Origin: DATDCY01 sp031406795 [NCBI: Candidatus Rokuibacteriota bacterium]
Lineage (GTDB): Bacteria > JAUVQV01
Length of the DNA: 39,402 bases
Direction: 5' to 3'
Assembly: GCA_031406795.1 (NCBI GenBank)
Contig: JANOHV010000018.1
Coordinates: 1 to 39,402 of the forward strand
Shown: one piece after another, positions 7,875 to 15,962 of the stretch
Layout of the letters: every line of letters starts with the position of its first letter
Position numbering within the stretch: the stretch's first letter is position 1
Made by a program: the position numbers and the translations under genes
The notes under the pieces: generated by a model
The model's input: only the letters and a program-made list of their open reading frames with translations
What the model was told of the DNA's origin: nothing
Databases searched by the model: none

Positions 7875-9167
7875 TCAGATCCCGGTGTTGCCGAGCACCT
7901 CCGCGATCGCATTCGTGAGTCTGGAGAGATCGCGCGCCGTGATCACATACGGGGGCATCAGGTAGATCAACCGGCCGAAGGGGCGGATCCAGGCCCCGCG
8001 CTCCACGAAGGCGCGCTGCAAGGCCGCGACGTCCACCGGCCGGCGGGTTTCGACCACGCCGATCGCCCCGAGCACCCTGACGTCGGCGACGCCCGGCAGC
8101 GCGCGGCACCGCGCAAGTTCCCGCTCGAGCTGGGCCTCGATCCGCCGAACCCGGCGCTGCCACGGCGACGCGAGGAGCAAGTCCAGACTCGCGACGGCGA
8201 CGGCGCAGGCCAGCGGGTTGGCCATGAAGGTCGGGCCGTGCAGGAAGGTCCCGGGGCGGCCCGCGGCGATCCCCGCCAGCACCCGCCCGCTCGCCAGCGT
8301 CGCGGCCAGGCTGACGTAGCCGCCGGTCAACGCCTTGCCCAGGCAGAGGATGTCCGGCGTCACGGCGGCGTGTTCGCTGGCGAAGAGCTTGCCGGTGCGC
8401 CCGAAGCCGGTGGCGATCTCGTCGAGAATCAGCAGCACCCCCTCGCGGTCGCACAGCTGCCGCACGCGCCGGAGATAGCGGGGGGAGGAGAACCGCATCC
8501 CCCCCGCCCCCTGGACGATCGGTTCCAGGATCACGGCGGCAATGCGCCCGCCACGCGCCGTCAGCAGCTTCTCGAAACCGGCGATGGCGCGTTCGTTCCA
8601 GGCCGCGCCGAAGGCCGGGCCCGGGCGCGGCGCGAAGAGCTGCTCACGGAGGAGCCCCCGGAAGAGCCCGTGCATGCCGTTCACCGGGTCGCAGACCGAC
8701 ATCGCGGCGAACGTGTCGCCGTGATAGCCCCCGCGGACGGTGAGCAGGGTGTCACGACGCTTTTCACCGCGCCCCCGCCAGAACTGGAAGGCCATCTTGA
8801 TCGCCACCTCGACGGCGACGGAGCCGGAGTCGCAAAAGAAGACCTGTTCCAGACCGGCGGGCGCCAGATCCAGCAGGCGCGCCGCGAGTTCAACCGCGGG
8901 CCGGTGCGTGATCCCGCCGAACATGACGTGCGACATGTGGCGCAGCTGTTCGCTCGCGGCCCGGTTGAGCACCGGGTGATTGTAGCCGTGGATCGCCGCC
9001 CACCACGAGGACATGCCATCGATCAGCTCCCGCCCGTCCTCGAGTCTCAGCCGCACTCCGCGGGCGGAGTGCACGTGATAGACCGGCAGCGGGTGCGTTG
9101 GCGAAGTATATGGGTGAAGGAGATGCCGACGGTCGAAGGCGACCGGATCGGCAACTCGCATCACCAC
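7875..9167 (-). CDS. bioA: adenosylmethionine-8-amino-7-oxononanoate aminotransferase
   Basis: PLP-dependent transaminase making 7,8-diaminopelargonate from KAPA, the third ring-assembly enzyme of biotin synthesis; 430 residues, normal for BioA. Family marks: [59 protein letters not shown], and the PLP lysine in [10 protein letters not shown]. Last gene of the operon. The GTG at 9167 directly follows the bioD stop and has GAGGGG 6 bases upstream; a second GTG and an ATG (9161) follow immediately and are possible alternative starts. The amino donor (usually SAM) is assumed from the family. Confidence 0.95.
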   Translation of the reverse strand: MVMRVADPVAFDRRHLLHPYTSPTHPLPVYHVHSARGVRLRLEDGRELIDGMSSWWAAIHGYNHPVLNRAASEQLRHMSHVMFGGITHRPAVELAARLLDLAPAGLEQVFFCDSGSVAVEVAIKMAFQFWRGRGEKRRDTLLTVRGGYHGDTFAAMSVCDPVNGMHGLFRGLLREQLFAPRPGPAFGAAWNERAIAGFEKLLTARGGRIAAVILEPIVQGAGGMRFSSPRYLRRVRQLCDREGVLLILDEIATGFGRTGKLFASEHAAVTPDILCLGKALTGGYVSLAATLASGRVLAGIAAGRPGTFLHGPTFMANPLACAVAVASLDLLLASPWQRRVRRIEAQLERELARCRALPGVADVRVLGAIGVVETRRPVDVAALQRAFVERGAWIRPFGRLIYLMPPYVITARDLSRLTNAIAEVLGNTGI

Positions 9168-9881
9168 TTACTTCCCCTCAAAGAGCGGCGCGAAATCCAC
9201 TTCTGGCAGCGCGGCTTCGTCCCGCAGCTCGGGTATCTCCACGATTACCGGTGGGTACCCATGCCGAAGGAGCGCGTCGGCGAAAACCCGCTTCGAGTCC
9301 GCCGCGATTTCCGGCGGCGCCGGGTGCCGCATGTTCAGCACCAGTCCCCGCACCTCGACCCCGCGCCTCTGCGCCGCCTCCAGCGTCAGCAGCGTGTGGT
9401 TGATGCTGCCGAGCCGCAGCGAACCGACGACGATCAGGGGGTAGCGGCGCCGCGCGACGTGATCGAGAACGGTCCAGCTTCCCGCGAGCGGCACCAGCGC
9501 GCCGCCCACGCCTTCGATCAACACATATTCAAACCGGGCCTCCAGCCGGTCGGTGGCGCGATCGATGACATCGGCGTCCACCACCCGGCCCTCGAGACGC
9601 GCGGCCAGCTCGGGCGAGCCGGGAAAGGCGAAGATCCAGGGACAGGTCGTGCCGTCATGATCGTCGTCGAGCAGCCCGGTCCCCATCAACCGCCGATGCA
9701 CGGCGATGTCTTCCGCCACCGGTCCCCGGCAGCCGGTCTGGACGAGCTTCTGGGTGATCACCGTGCGGCCGCGCCGCGCCAGCCAGCGGGCGATCAGCCC
9801 CGTGGCGACGCTCTTGCCGACGCCGGTGTCAATGCCGGTGACGAAGAGAATTCCCATGCCGGCCGGCTGCCTCATCGTCAT
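9168..9881 (-). CDS. bioD: dethiobiotin synthetase
   Basis: ATP-dependent carboxylase closing the ureido ring of dethiobiotin. The P-loop is FVTGIDTGVGKSVAT; other marks are the early Lys in VITQKLVQTG and EGVGGALVPL. 237 residues from ATG 9881; ATG 9857 (MGILFVTG) would give 229 and matches the usual BioD N-terminus better. Neither has a convincing ribosome-binding site, which fits translational coupling: the start lies inside the end of bioC (overlap 53 or 29 bases). The stop directly abuts the bioA start. Confidence 0.92.
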   Translation of the reverse strand: MTMRQPAGMGILFVTGIDTGVGKSVATGLIARWLARRGRTVITQKLVQTGCRGPVAEDIAVHRRLMGTGLLDDDHDGTTCPWIFAFPGSPELAARLEGRVVDADVIDRATDRLEARFEYVLIEGVGGALVPLAGSWTVLDHVARRRYPLIVVGSLRLGSINHTLLTLEAAQRRGVEVRGLVLNMRHPAPPEIAADSKRVFADALLRHGYPPVIVEIPELRDEAALPEVDFAPLFEGK

Positions 9882-10647
9882 CCCGGCGCTGCGCCACCAG
9901 GAACAGGGGATGGTAGGTCAGCGTCACGTCGCCGCCGCTCGCGAAGCGCTCGCGGTACTCCCCCGCGAAGGCGCGCAGCGTGCCGCGGGTCCACCCGGCC
10001 CGTTCCAGGCCGTTCGCGCCGGTGCGGCGCAGGTGCTCGAGCACGCGCCGCGGGGAGGAAAAACGCAGCACTTCGCGGCTCTGCCCGCGTTCCAGGATCT
10101 GGAAGCGTCGCTCGAGCAGCGCGGCCACCTCGTCGAGCGTGCGGTAGGCGAGGCCCCGGCCCCCGACGGCGGACACCTCGCGGAGATTGTCGGGCCCGAA
10201 GCTCGTGAACGCCAGCAGCCCTCCGGGCCGCAGCGCGGTCGCGAGGCGCTCGAACAGTCCGGCCGGGTCGTCGAGCCAGTGGAAGGCGGCATTCGAGAGC
10301 ACCAGGTCGAACATCGCCGGCGAAAGATCCATCCTCTCGATGTCGCCGGGGTGGAAGCTGAACGCCGCCTCCGGCAGCCGCTTCATGACGCCCGCCACCC
10401 GGGGCCCGCACTCCTCGACCAGATCGTTTGCGGCGAGCTTCCTGATCTGCAGACGTCGGGCCACCCCCCGGCTCAGCAGGCCCGTGCCGCAGCCGATCTC
10501 GAGGACGCTCTCGTACTGCTCGCCCCCGTGGCGGATGACCGCGTCCAGCAGCCGCTCCGCCATCCCCGCCTGGACCGCCGCCTCGGCGTCGTACCCGGCC
10601 AGGCTGCGTCCGAAACGCTGCCGCACCAGTTCCTTGTCAGGGCTCAT
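9829..10647 (-). CDS. bioC: malonyl-ACP O-methyltransferase
   Basis: SAM-dependent methyltransferase that caps malonyl-ACP so fatty-acid synthesis can build a pimeloyl chain. 272 residues. Marks: SPDKELVRQRFGRSLAGYDAEA (typical BioC N-terminus, broken here by no gap), SAM motif VLEIGCGTGLLSR, LSNAAFHWLDD, LTYHPLFLVAQR. ATG at 10647 has GGAGAGGG directly upstream. It overlaps the end of bioG by 11 bases and runs into bioD. BioC is only useful with a cognate esterase, here supplied by the adjacent bioG. Confidence 0.92.
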   Translation of the reverse strand: MSPDKELVRQRFGRSLAGYDAEAAVQAGMAERLLDAVIRHGGEQYESVLEIGCGTGLLSRGVARRLQIRKLAANDLVEECGPRVAGVMKRLPEAAFSFHPGDIERMDLSPAMFDLVLSNAAFHWLDDPAGLFERLATALRPGGLLAFTSFGPDNLREVSAVGGRGLAYRTLDEVAALLERRFQILERGQSREVLRFSSPRRVLEHLRRTGANGLERAGWTRGTLRAFAGEYRERFASGGDVTLTYHPLFLVAQRRDDDEAAGRHGNSLRHRH

Positions 10648-11317
10648 CCCTCTCCCCGAGAAGTTCGCGCCAGCCCGAACGGCGCGAGAAGGGCAGATGC
10701 GGTAGCGGCAGCGCCCGACACGGGATCGTCCCCTGCCAGTACCGCTTCTGGTTCTCCGGCGGCATGATCCGGTCGCGCGCGCCGACGACGGCACCGGTGA
10801 ACGGCCCGGGAGACGGATGCCCGGCGCCCACAGCCCGTGCAAGCGCGAGCAGCTCCCGGCGCTGGTCATCGGCGTCGCGAAGCGGGGCATGGGGGAGAAA
10901 CTCCCCACAGGCGTCCCGGCCGTCGCACATCCTGCGGAAGAAGGAGTCCCGCGTCCGCTCGGAGTAGTTGTCGAGCGTCGCGCGAAAGAGCCCCGCCGGT
11001 ATCCCGTACTCGTCGTCGATCGGCTTGCCCGTCCCGTTGACGGCCACGGCCTTGTCGAAGCGCATCGGCGCGCTTGCGAACACGGTCGCCGCGGCCCAGA
11101 CTCCCATCGACCAGGCCACGAGATCCGCCGCCGGGTAGTGCGCGACCGCCGCCCGCACCGCGTCCGCGCCCCGCAGGTCCGTATAGTCGCAGACCGCCAG
11201 CAGATCCCGCCCCGCCGGCGGTTCGATCATCGCGAGGAGGCGCTCGTCCATCCCCCAGCCGTTGAAGAACAGCAGCAGCCGGGGGCGCTCTTCACGGACC
11301 TGCCAGTGCAGCCTCAC
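10637..11317 (-). CDS. bioG: pimeloyl-[ACP] methyl ester esterase, BioG type
   Basis: Alpha/beta hydrolase that removes the methyl cap from pimeloyl-ACP methyl ester, ending the BioC-started cycle. 226 residues, as for BioG (DUF452) rather than BioH. Marks: the BioG N-terminal LLLFFNGWGMDE, nucleophile in VAWSMGVWAA, Asp in GARDRIMPP, His in PLPHLPF. GTG start at 11317 overlaps the bioF stop (GTGA, 4 bases), a typical coupling arrangement. BioG rather than BioH is chosen on the FFNGWGMD signature and operon position. Confidence 0.9.
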   Translation of the reverse strand: MRLHWQVREERPRLLLFFNGWGMDERLLAMIEPPAGRDLLAVCDYTDLRGADAVRAAVAHYPAADLVAWSMGVWAAATVFASAPMRFDKAVAVNGTGKPIDDEYGIPAGLFRATLDNYSERTRDSFFRRMCDGRDACGEFLPHAPLRDADDQRRELLALARAVGAGHPSPGPFTGAVVGARDRIMPPENQKRYWQGTIPCRALPLPHLPFSRRSGWRELLGERDEP

Positions 11318-12495
11318 GATCGCGGCGCCCCCAGCGCCGCCGGCAGGGCGCGCAGCTGCTCCTTGTCGAGCGCCGCCGTCAGCGAGAGCCGCACCCGCGC
11401 CGTCCCCGCGGGGACGGTCGGCGGGCGGATCGGCAGCACGAGATACCCCGCCTGCTGCAGTTTGAGAGCGAGACTGACGGCCGCTTCGTCCTCGCCCGCG
11501 ATCACCGGGACGATCTGCGAGTCGCCGCCGGTGACCCAGCCCAGCGCCGCGAGCTCGCCGCGAAGCCGCCGCCCGAGATCCGCCAGTTCCCGGCGCTCGC
11601 GCCCCATCCCCTGCATCCGCCGCAACGTCAGGCGGCTCCAGCAGAGCACGGCCGGCGGCAGCGCGGTGGTGTAGATGAAAGGGCGCACGGTGTTGACGAA
11701 GTAGTCCTTCAGAGACGGGGCGGCCACCGCAAAAGCGCCGACCGAGGCCAGCGCCTTGCCGAAGGTGCCGACGATGATGTCCACCTGATCGAGCACGCCG
11801 CAGACCTCCGCCAGGCCGCGCCCCTGGTCGCCGAAGACGCCGACCGCGTGCGCCTCGTCGACGATCAACGTCGCCCCGTAACGCTCCCTGAGCCGCGCCA
11901 GGGCCGCCAGGTCCGCCAGGTCGCCGTCCATGCTGAAGACCGACTCCGTCACGATGAACGTCCGTCCCGATCCGCCGGCGGCGGCGCGGAGCAGCTCCTC
12001 GAGGTGCCCGTAGTCGCGGTGGCGAAAGCGCCGGAACCCGGCCGCCGACAGCCGCAAGCCGTCCATGATGCTCGCATGGTTGAGCCGGTCCGAGAGAAAG
12101 AGATCCCCCTTGCGCCCCAGGGCGGTCAGGATGCCGAGGTTGGCGTGATAGCCGCTCGAGAAGACGCAGCACTCCCGGCCGCCGTAGAGCGCCGCGACCT
12201 CTTCCTCGAGCGCGGCACAGGCCGGGCCGGTCCCCGTCAGCAGCCGCGACGAGGAAGACGTCATGCCGCGCTCGTCGAGGAGCCGCTCCGGCGTCTCGCG
12301 CAGAAACGTCTTCAGCAGCTGTTCGTCCGCCCCGAGGCCGAGATAGTCGTTGGAGGAGAGGTTTAGCAGGCGCTGCCCCGCGCGCTCGACCTGCGCCCCG
12401 GGACCGCGGGAGAGGACCGCGAGACTGCGGTGCCGACCTTGGCCGCGCAGGCGCTCGAGCTCAGCGCGGCAGGTCGCGGTCAGATCCGCCGTCAT
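11314..12495 (-). CDS. bioF: 8-amino-7-oxononanoate synthase
   Basis: PLP-dependent decarboxylating condensation of pimeloyl thioester with L-alanine to give KAPA. 393 residues. Marks: LNLSSNDYLGLG, SSSRLLTGTGPAC, FSSGYHANLGIL, VDEAHAVGVFG, and the PLP lysine in GTFGKALASVGAF. ATG at 12495 lies inside the bioB end (overlap 35 bases); the ribosome-binding site is weak, consistent with coupling. The frame is open upstream to 12597, but that part is inside bioB and not BioF-like. Confidence 0.94.
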   Translation of the reverse strand: MTADLTATCRAELERLRGQGRHRSLAVLSRGPGAQVERAGQRLLNLSSNDYLGLGADEQLLKTFLRETPERLLDERGMTSSSSRLLTGTGPACAALEEEVAALYGGRECCVFSSGYHANLGILTALGRKGDLFLSDRLNHASIMDGLRLSAAGFRRFRHRDYGHLEELLRAAAGGSGRTFIVTESVFSMDGDLADLAALARLRERYGATLIVDEAHAVGVFGDQGRGLAEVCGVLDQVDIIVGTFGKALASVGAFAVAAPSLKDYFVNTVRPFIYTTALPPAVLCWSRLTLRRMQGMGRERRELADLGRRLRGELAALGWVTGGDSQIVPVIAGEDEAAVSLALKLQQAGYLVLPIRPPTVPAGTARVRLSLTAALDKEQLRALPAALGAPRS

Positions 12496-13531
12496 CCCCG
12501 AACCGGCAAAGCTCAGCCAGCAGCGCCGTGTCCTCGCTCGTCTCGCGCCCCCGGGTCGTGAGGTAGCCCCCGGTGAGCAGGCCGTTGGCGCCCGCAAGCA
12601 TCAGCAGGGCCTGGAAGTCCTTCATCACCGTCTCGCGACCCGCGGCGAACTTGATGACGGCGCGCGGGTGGATCAGCCGGAAGAGCGCGAACGTCTTCGC
12701 GACCTCGACCGCCGGCACCGGGGCGCTGTCCGCGAGCGGCGTGCCGGGGATCGGGATCAGCACGTTGAGCGGGATCGTTTCGACACCGAGTTCGAGCAGC
12801 TCGAAGGCCAGCGCGACACGGTCCGCCATCGTCTCGCCGACGCCGATGATCCCGCCGCAGCAGAGCCCGATGCCGTGCCGCCGCAGCGTGGCCAGGGCGG
12901 CGAGGCGATCCGCCGCGGTGTGGGTGTCGCTGATCAGCTCGCGGTAGCGGCCGGTTGCGACCTGGAGATTGAGGTTGTAGTGCGAAACGCCGGCGGCCGC
13001 CAGCGCCCGCGCCGCGGCGTCGTCGAGAGCGCCGAGCGAGGCACAGACCTCCATCCCCGGCAGCCGTTCATGGATCAGCTCGATTGCCGCGATGACGGAG
13101 CGCACCTCGCCTTCGATGCCGGTGCAGCCGGTTCCGGCGGTCACGATGCCGAAACGCCGCACCCCGTTTCGCCAGACCGCCTCCGCCCGCGAGAGCAGCT
13201 CCCCGGGGTCGAGGAGTCCGTATTCCGGCACCTGCGCCGCGTGGTGGGCGGACTGGGCGCAGAAACGGCAGTTCTCCGGGCAGGCCCCGGACTTGGCATT
13301 GACGATGGAGCAGGCGTGCAGGCCGGGGGCGTGTTTCAGCCGCACCTTGTGGGCCAGAGAGACCAGATCGAGGACATCCTCGCCGGGAAGTTCCGACAGG
13401 CGGGTCGCCAGGGGCAAGTCGATCGGCGTCCCCGTTGCGAGAACCCCGTACGCCTCCCGGATCGCGGGGTGCAGCGCTGCCGCGGCTGTCGTCGCGCTCG
13501 GGACGGGTGCAGCTTCACCTTGCTCGGTCAT
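12461..13531 (-). CDS. bioB: biotin synthase with non-canonical auxiliary-cluster ligands
   Basis: Radical SAM enzyme inserting sulfur into dethiobiotin; 356 residues. SAM-cluster motif CPENCRFCAQS is intact. Compared by eye with E. coli BioB, whose [2Fe-2S] cluster uses Cys97, Cys128, Cys188 and Arg260: the Cys97 position is Gly (RFGIVTAGTG), Cys128 (EVCASLG) and Cys188 (GLCCGG) remain, and the Arg260 position is Lys (VIKFAAGRE). There is an additional Cys in HACSIVNAKSG before the SAM motif, a pattern I associate with BioB from obligate anaerobes. ATG at 13531 has GAGGAG 4 bases upstream. It starts 27 bases after birA. Function as biotin synthase is secure; the sulfur donor is not. Confidence 0.94.
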   Translation of the reverse strand: MTEQGEAAPVPSATTAAAALHPAIREAYGVLATGTPIDLPLATRLSELPGEDVLDLVSLAHKVRLKHAPGLHACSIVNAKSGACPENCRFCAQSAHHAAQVPEYGLLDPGELLSRAEAVWRNGVRRFGIVTAGTGCTGIEGEVRSVIAAIELIHERLPGMEVCASLGALDDAAARALAAAGVSHYNLNLQVATGRYRELISDTHTAADRLAALATLRRHGIGLCCGGIIGVGETMADRVALAFELLELGVETIPLNVLIPIPGTPLADSAPVPAVEVAKTFALFRLIHPRAVIKFAAGRETVMKDFQALLMLAGANGLLTGGYLTTRGRETSEDTALLAELCRFGDDGGSDRDLPR

Positions 13532-13558
13532 CTCGCTCCTCGACGCAGTTTCGACGTT

Positions 13559-14566
13559 TCAGCACCGGAGGGCGGCGCCATCCCCATCCGGCGGCAGAAG
13601 GTGCACGTCGCCGGCCAGCAGGTGCACCAGCGCCCCGCCCGCCCTCTCGATTACCAGCTCCCCGGTCGGGGTGATGCCGCGAGCGATCCCGCGCACGACC
13701 CCCGTGAGGTTTTCGGCGGCCACCGGCCGACCGTTCAGCGCAGAATGCCCTTCGAAATAGCCGAGCAGCCCGGAAAGGCTCCCGTCCCGCAGCCAGCCCT
13801 CGTATCTCACCTCCAGCTGGTTGAGCACCGCACCGAGCAGCGCGGGCCGCGAGGTCTCCCGCCCGCCGGCGATGCGCAGCGTTGTGGCGCTGCCGCGCAG
13901 TGCTCGCGGGACGCCCGCTCCGTTCACGTTGATGCCGACGCCGAGGATCACCCGGTGCACGCGATCGGCCTCCAGGCTCGCCTCGCAGAGGATGCCGGCC
14001 AGCTTGCGGCCGCCGACGAGGATGTCGTTCGGCCATTTGATCAGCGCGGGGATGTCCGGGCAACACGCGGCGAGTCCTTCGTGGACCGCGACCGCGGCGA
14101 CCAGCGCCAGCTGCGGGACGCGCGCGGGCTCGACGCTCGGGGTGAGCAGCACCGAGAAATAGAGATTCTCCCCCGCGGGCGACTCCCAGCGCCGCCCCAT
14201 CCTTCCGCGACCGGCGCTCTGCGCATCGGCGACGACGACGGCACCCTCGGGGGCGCCCCGCAGCGCGAGCTCCGCGGCCGCCCGGTTCGTCGAGTCGACC
14301 ATCTCATGGTATTCGAGAACCCGTCCAAGGGCCCTCGTCTTGAGGTGCGGTGTCACCTCGGCTGCGAGAGGCACATTGGCGACGGTGCGCAAACCGTAGC
14401 CGATCTTCGGGGAGGAGTCGATCCCGTACCCGGCCTCTTTCAAATCACGGACGTGCTTCCAGACTGCACTGCGGGAGATGCCGAGCCGGCGGCCGATCCG
14501 CTCTCCGGAGAGGAACACGCCGCCCCCCTTGAGCAGTTGCAGAACCCTCTGGGTCGTCTCGTTCAT
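13559..14566 (-). CDS. birA: bifunctional biotin ligase / biotin operon repressor
   Basis: Attaches biotin to carrier proteins via biotinyl-AMP and, with its N-terminal winged helix, represses biotin genes. 335 residues, as for the bifunctional class. HTH about residues 8-60 (GERIGRRLGISRSAVWKHVR); catalytic domain with GRGRMGRRW and KWPNDILV; C-terminal SH3-like domain about 285-330. ATG 14566 is preferred, with GGTG 8 bases upstream; an in-frame GTG at 14575 is the alternative. First gene of the biotin operon, with a BirA-type operator just upstream, so autoregulation is likely. Confidence 0.94.
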   Translation of the reverse strand: MNETTQRVLQLLKGGGVFLSGERIGRRLGISRSAVWKHVRDLKEAGYGIDSSPKIGYGLRTVANVPLAAEVTPHLKTRALGRVLEYHEMVDSTNRAAAELALRGAPEGAVVVADAQSAGRGRMGRRWESPAGENLYFSVLLTPSVEPARVPQLALVAAVAVHEGLAACCPDIPALIKWPNDILVGGRKLAGILCEASLEADRVHRVILGVGINVNGAGVPRALRGSATTLRIAGGRETSRPALLGAVLNQLEVRYEGWLRDGSLSGLLGYFEGHSALNGRPVAAENLTGVVRGIARGITPTGELVIERAGGALVHLLAGDVHLLPPDGDGAALRC

Positions 14567-14604
14567 TTCGTTCACCGCGCGGCAGTATCACGGGCAAGCC
14601 GGCG

Positions 14605-14634
14605 ATTGTCAACCTCGCTGGAGAGACGGGTCAA
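14605..14634 (-). promoter_or_regulatory. candidate promoter of birA-bio operon inside the operator
   Basis: Minus strand TTGACC (14634-14629), 18 bases, GACAAT (14610-14605). Both boxes lie within the BirA operator arms, so bound repressor would occlude RNA polymerase. A second possibility is TTGACA (14612-14607) with GATACT (14589-14584) at 17 bases, which would give an almost leaderless transcript. Confidence 0.4.
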
Positions 14635-14637
14635 CAA
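14606..14637. promoter_or_regulatory. BirA operator
   Basis: Half-site TTGTCAACC (14606-14614), 14-base spacer, half-site GGTCAACAA (14629-14637). The known bacterial BirA consensus is TTGTAAACC, 14-15 bases, GGTTTACAA; the arms match 8/9 and 7/9. It sits about 40 bases upstream of birA, and BirA here has the DNA-binding domain. Confidence 0.8.
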
Positions 14638-14657
14638 TACGCACGGTCAATACACGT

Positions 14658-14975
14658 TCAGTCGAACTGGCCGGCGCAGTTGAGGCGCCGGACGAGGCTG
14701 AGCGTCGGCACGGCGTTCTCCCCTTCTTCCTGCACGACCCGCTTGTAGAACGAGCACTCCGAGCAGTTGACGAGCTTCTTGGCCACGGTGCCCACCACCT
14801 GTCCCGAGCAGAAGGTCCCGGCGAGGACCCAGCAGGTCCGGCCGGAATTCTTCCCCCCGTGCACGCCGTCGAGGGTGGTCTCCACCGCCGCCGGACAGGG
14901 GCCATGCTCGGCGACGGCGTGCCCCCCCGGCTCGCGGCCGCAGTTCTGGGCTTCCCAGCAGTTGAGCTTCTTCAT
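14658..14975 (-). CDS. small Cys-rich two-CW-domain protein
   Basis: 105 residues with repeated Cys/Trp motifs: KKLNCWEAQNCGREPGG, GPCPAA, GRTCWVLAGTFCSGQV, LVNCSECSFYKRV, ending LNCAGQFD. This is the pattern of the 'two-CW domain' proteins of anaerobic bacteria, with two CW...C units that probably bind a metal or Fe-S cluster; their function is not known. No signal peptide, so probably cytoplasmic. ATG 14975 (MKKLNCWE) is preferred over an upstream in-frame start at 15011 because homology-like sequence begins there. It lies upstream of birA on the same strand, but the BirA operator separates them. Confidence 0.8.
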   Translation of the reverse strand: MKKLNCWEAQNCGREPGGHAVAEHGPCPAAVETTLDGVHGGKNSGRTCWVLAGTFCSGQVVGTVAKKLVNCSECSFYKRVVQEEGENAVPTLSLVRRLNCAGQFD

Positions 14976-15304
14976 GAGCGGGATTCTACCCCCATTCGCA
15001 CGCGCGATCACCCTTGCGCGCGGCGCCGCGATCGTCCGGCAGCCGCACCCTCACGTACGCGGGATCTCTGCAGGCGCCGGCGCTGCCGCCGGTGGCAGCT
15101 GCTGAACATACTCCTGGGAAATCTCTCCGGTCAAATGGCGGATTGTCAGCCCCCTGCCGCCGGCAATCCAGTCCAGCTTCCCGGGCGCCACGCTCACCCC
15201 TTGCCCTTCCTGGCGGCCTGCCCGACAATGATGCCGGGTGCGGGCGTGCCGACTGCGGCCGGTGCGGGCGCGTCGGCGATCGAACGAGTGGAGGTAGCCA
15301 ATTC
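14976..15304. other. intergenic region with a possible short minus-strand ORF
   Basis: 329 bases between divergent genes. Apart from the ribosome-binding site of the next plus-strand gene (GGAGG near 15290) and one short minus-strand frame (15051-15197, listed separately), no promoter, repeat or structured RNA was recognised. Confidence 0.4.
15051..15197 (-). CDS. possible small protein, unknown
   Basis: A 48-codon frame starting with GTG at 15197, ending TGA at 15051. The predicted peptide has a natural-looking composition (APGKLDWIAGGRGLTIRH, then TGEISQEYVQQLPP, then an Ala/Pro-rich tail). AGGAAGGGCAAGGG lies just upstream of the start. No family recognised. Could also be chance or a decayed gene end; evidence is composition only. 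Confidence 0.22.
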   Translation of the reverse strand: MSVAPGKLDWIAGGRGLTIRHLTGEISQEYVQQLPPAAAPAPAEIPRT

Positions 15305-15880
15305 ATGCACGTCATCGCGTTTCTGGGCAGCCCCCGGAAGGACGGCAACACCTCGATCCTGCTGCAGGAGGCCATCCGCGGGGTCGCCGAGAGCGGGCAG
15401 AAGGTCGAAAGCTTCAACCTCGCCCGGATGAACATCCGCCCCTGTTTGAACTGCGGCGGCTGCGACAAGACGGGGGTCTGCGTGATCGAGGGCGACGAGA
15501 TGCCCGTCATCTACGCCGCGCTGCGCAACGCCACCCGGATCATCCTCGCCAGCCCGATCTTCTTTGCCGGCCTCTCGGCCCAGTCCAAGGCGATGGTCGA
15601 CCGCTGCCAGGCCTTCTGGTGCGAGAAGTACCTGTTGAACAAGCCGCTGCCCGAGGTTCCCGAGGGGAGAAGAGGGCTGTTCATCACGGTGGGCGGCATG
15701 AAAACCGGCAAGGGCGTCGAGTGCGGCGGCGCGACGGCGACAGCCTTCTTCAGAACGCTGAGCGTCCCCGTGCACGCGAGCCTCGGCTTCCGCGGCGTCG
15801 ACGCCAAGGGTGTGATCAGGGAGCACCCCACGGCGCTGCAGGAGGCCTTCGAAGCCGGCCGGGAACTCGTGCGCGTTTGA
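15305..15880 (+). CDS. flavodoxin-fold NAD(P)H-dependent FMN reductase / iron-sulfur flavoprotein family
   Basis: 191 residues. The N-terminal FLGSPRKDGNTSILL is the FMN-phosphate loop of the NADPH-dependent FMN reductase family; CLNCGGCDKTGVCVIEGDEM is the Cys motif seen in the archaeal/anaerobe iron-sulfur flavoprotein branch, where it binds an Fe-S cluster, followed by ASPIFFAGLSAQSKAMVDR, the conserved flavin-side segment. Role is probably flavin or electron transfer in oxidative-stress or redox metabolism; the substrate is unknown. ATG 15305 is preceded by GGAGG at 9 bases. Followed 82 bases later by a small zinc-ribbon protein on the same strand. Confidence 0.85.
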   Translation: MHVIAFLGSPRKDGNTSILLQEAIRGVAESGQKVESFNLARMNIRPCLNCGGCDKTGVCVIEGDEMPVIYAALRNATRIILASPIFFAGLSAQSKAMVDRCQAFWCEKYLLNKPLPEVPEGRRGLFITVGGMKTGKGVECGGATATAFFRTLSVPVHASLGFRGVDAKGVIREHPTALQEAFEAGRELVRV

Positions 15881-15904
15881 CTTCGATCAAGGCAAGCGGC
15901 GCAG

Positions 15905-15932
15905 TTGACGGGTATTCTTCAGCATCAATAAC
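15905..15932 (+). promoter_or_regulatory. weak candidate promoter for the zinc-ribbon gene
   Basis: TTGACG (15905-15910; 5/6), 16 bases, AATAAC (15927-15932; 4/6). The leader to the ATG at 15963 would be about 25 bases. Read-through from the upstream reductase gene is the alternative. Confidence 0.3.
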
Positions 15933-15962
15933 GACGAAGCAGCGACGAAGGAGGAGACGACG

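Noticed and set aside
7833-14683. Long plus-strand frames opposite the biotin operon
   Set aside because: Antisense to seven confidently identified enzymes; translations have no domain and are Arg/Gly/Ala-rich.
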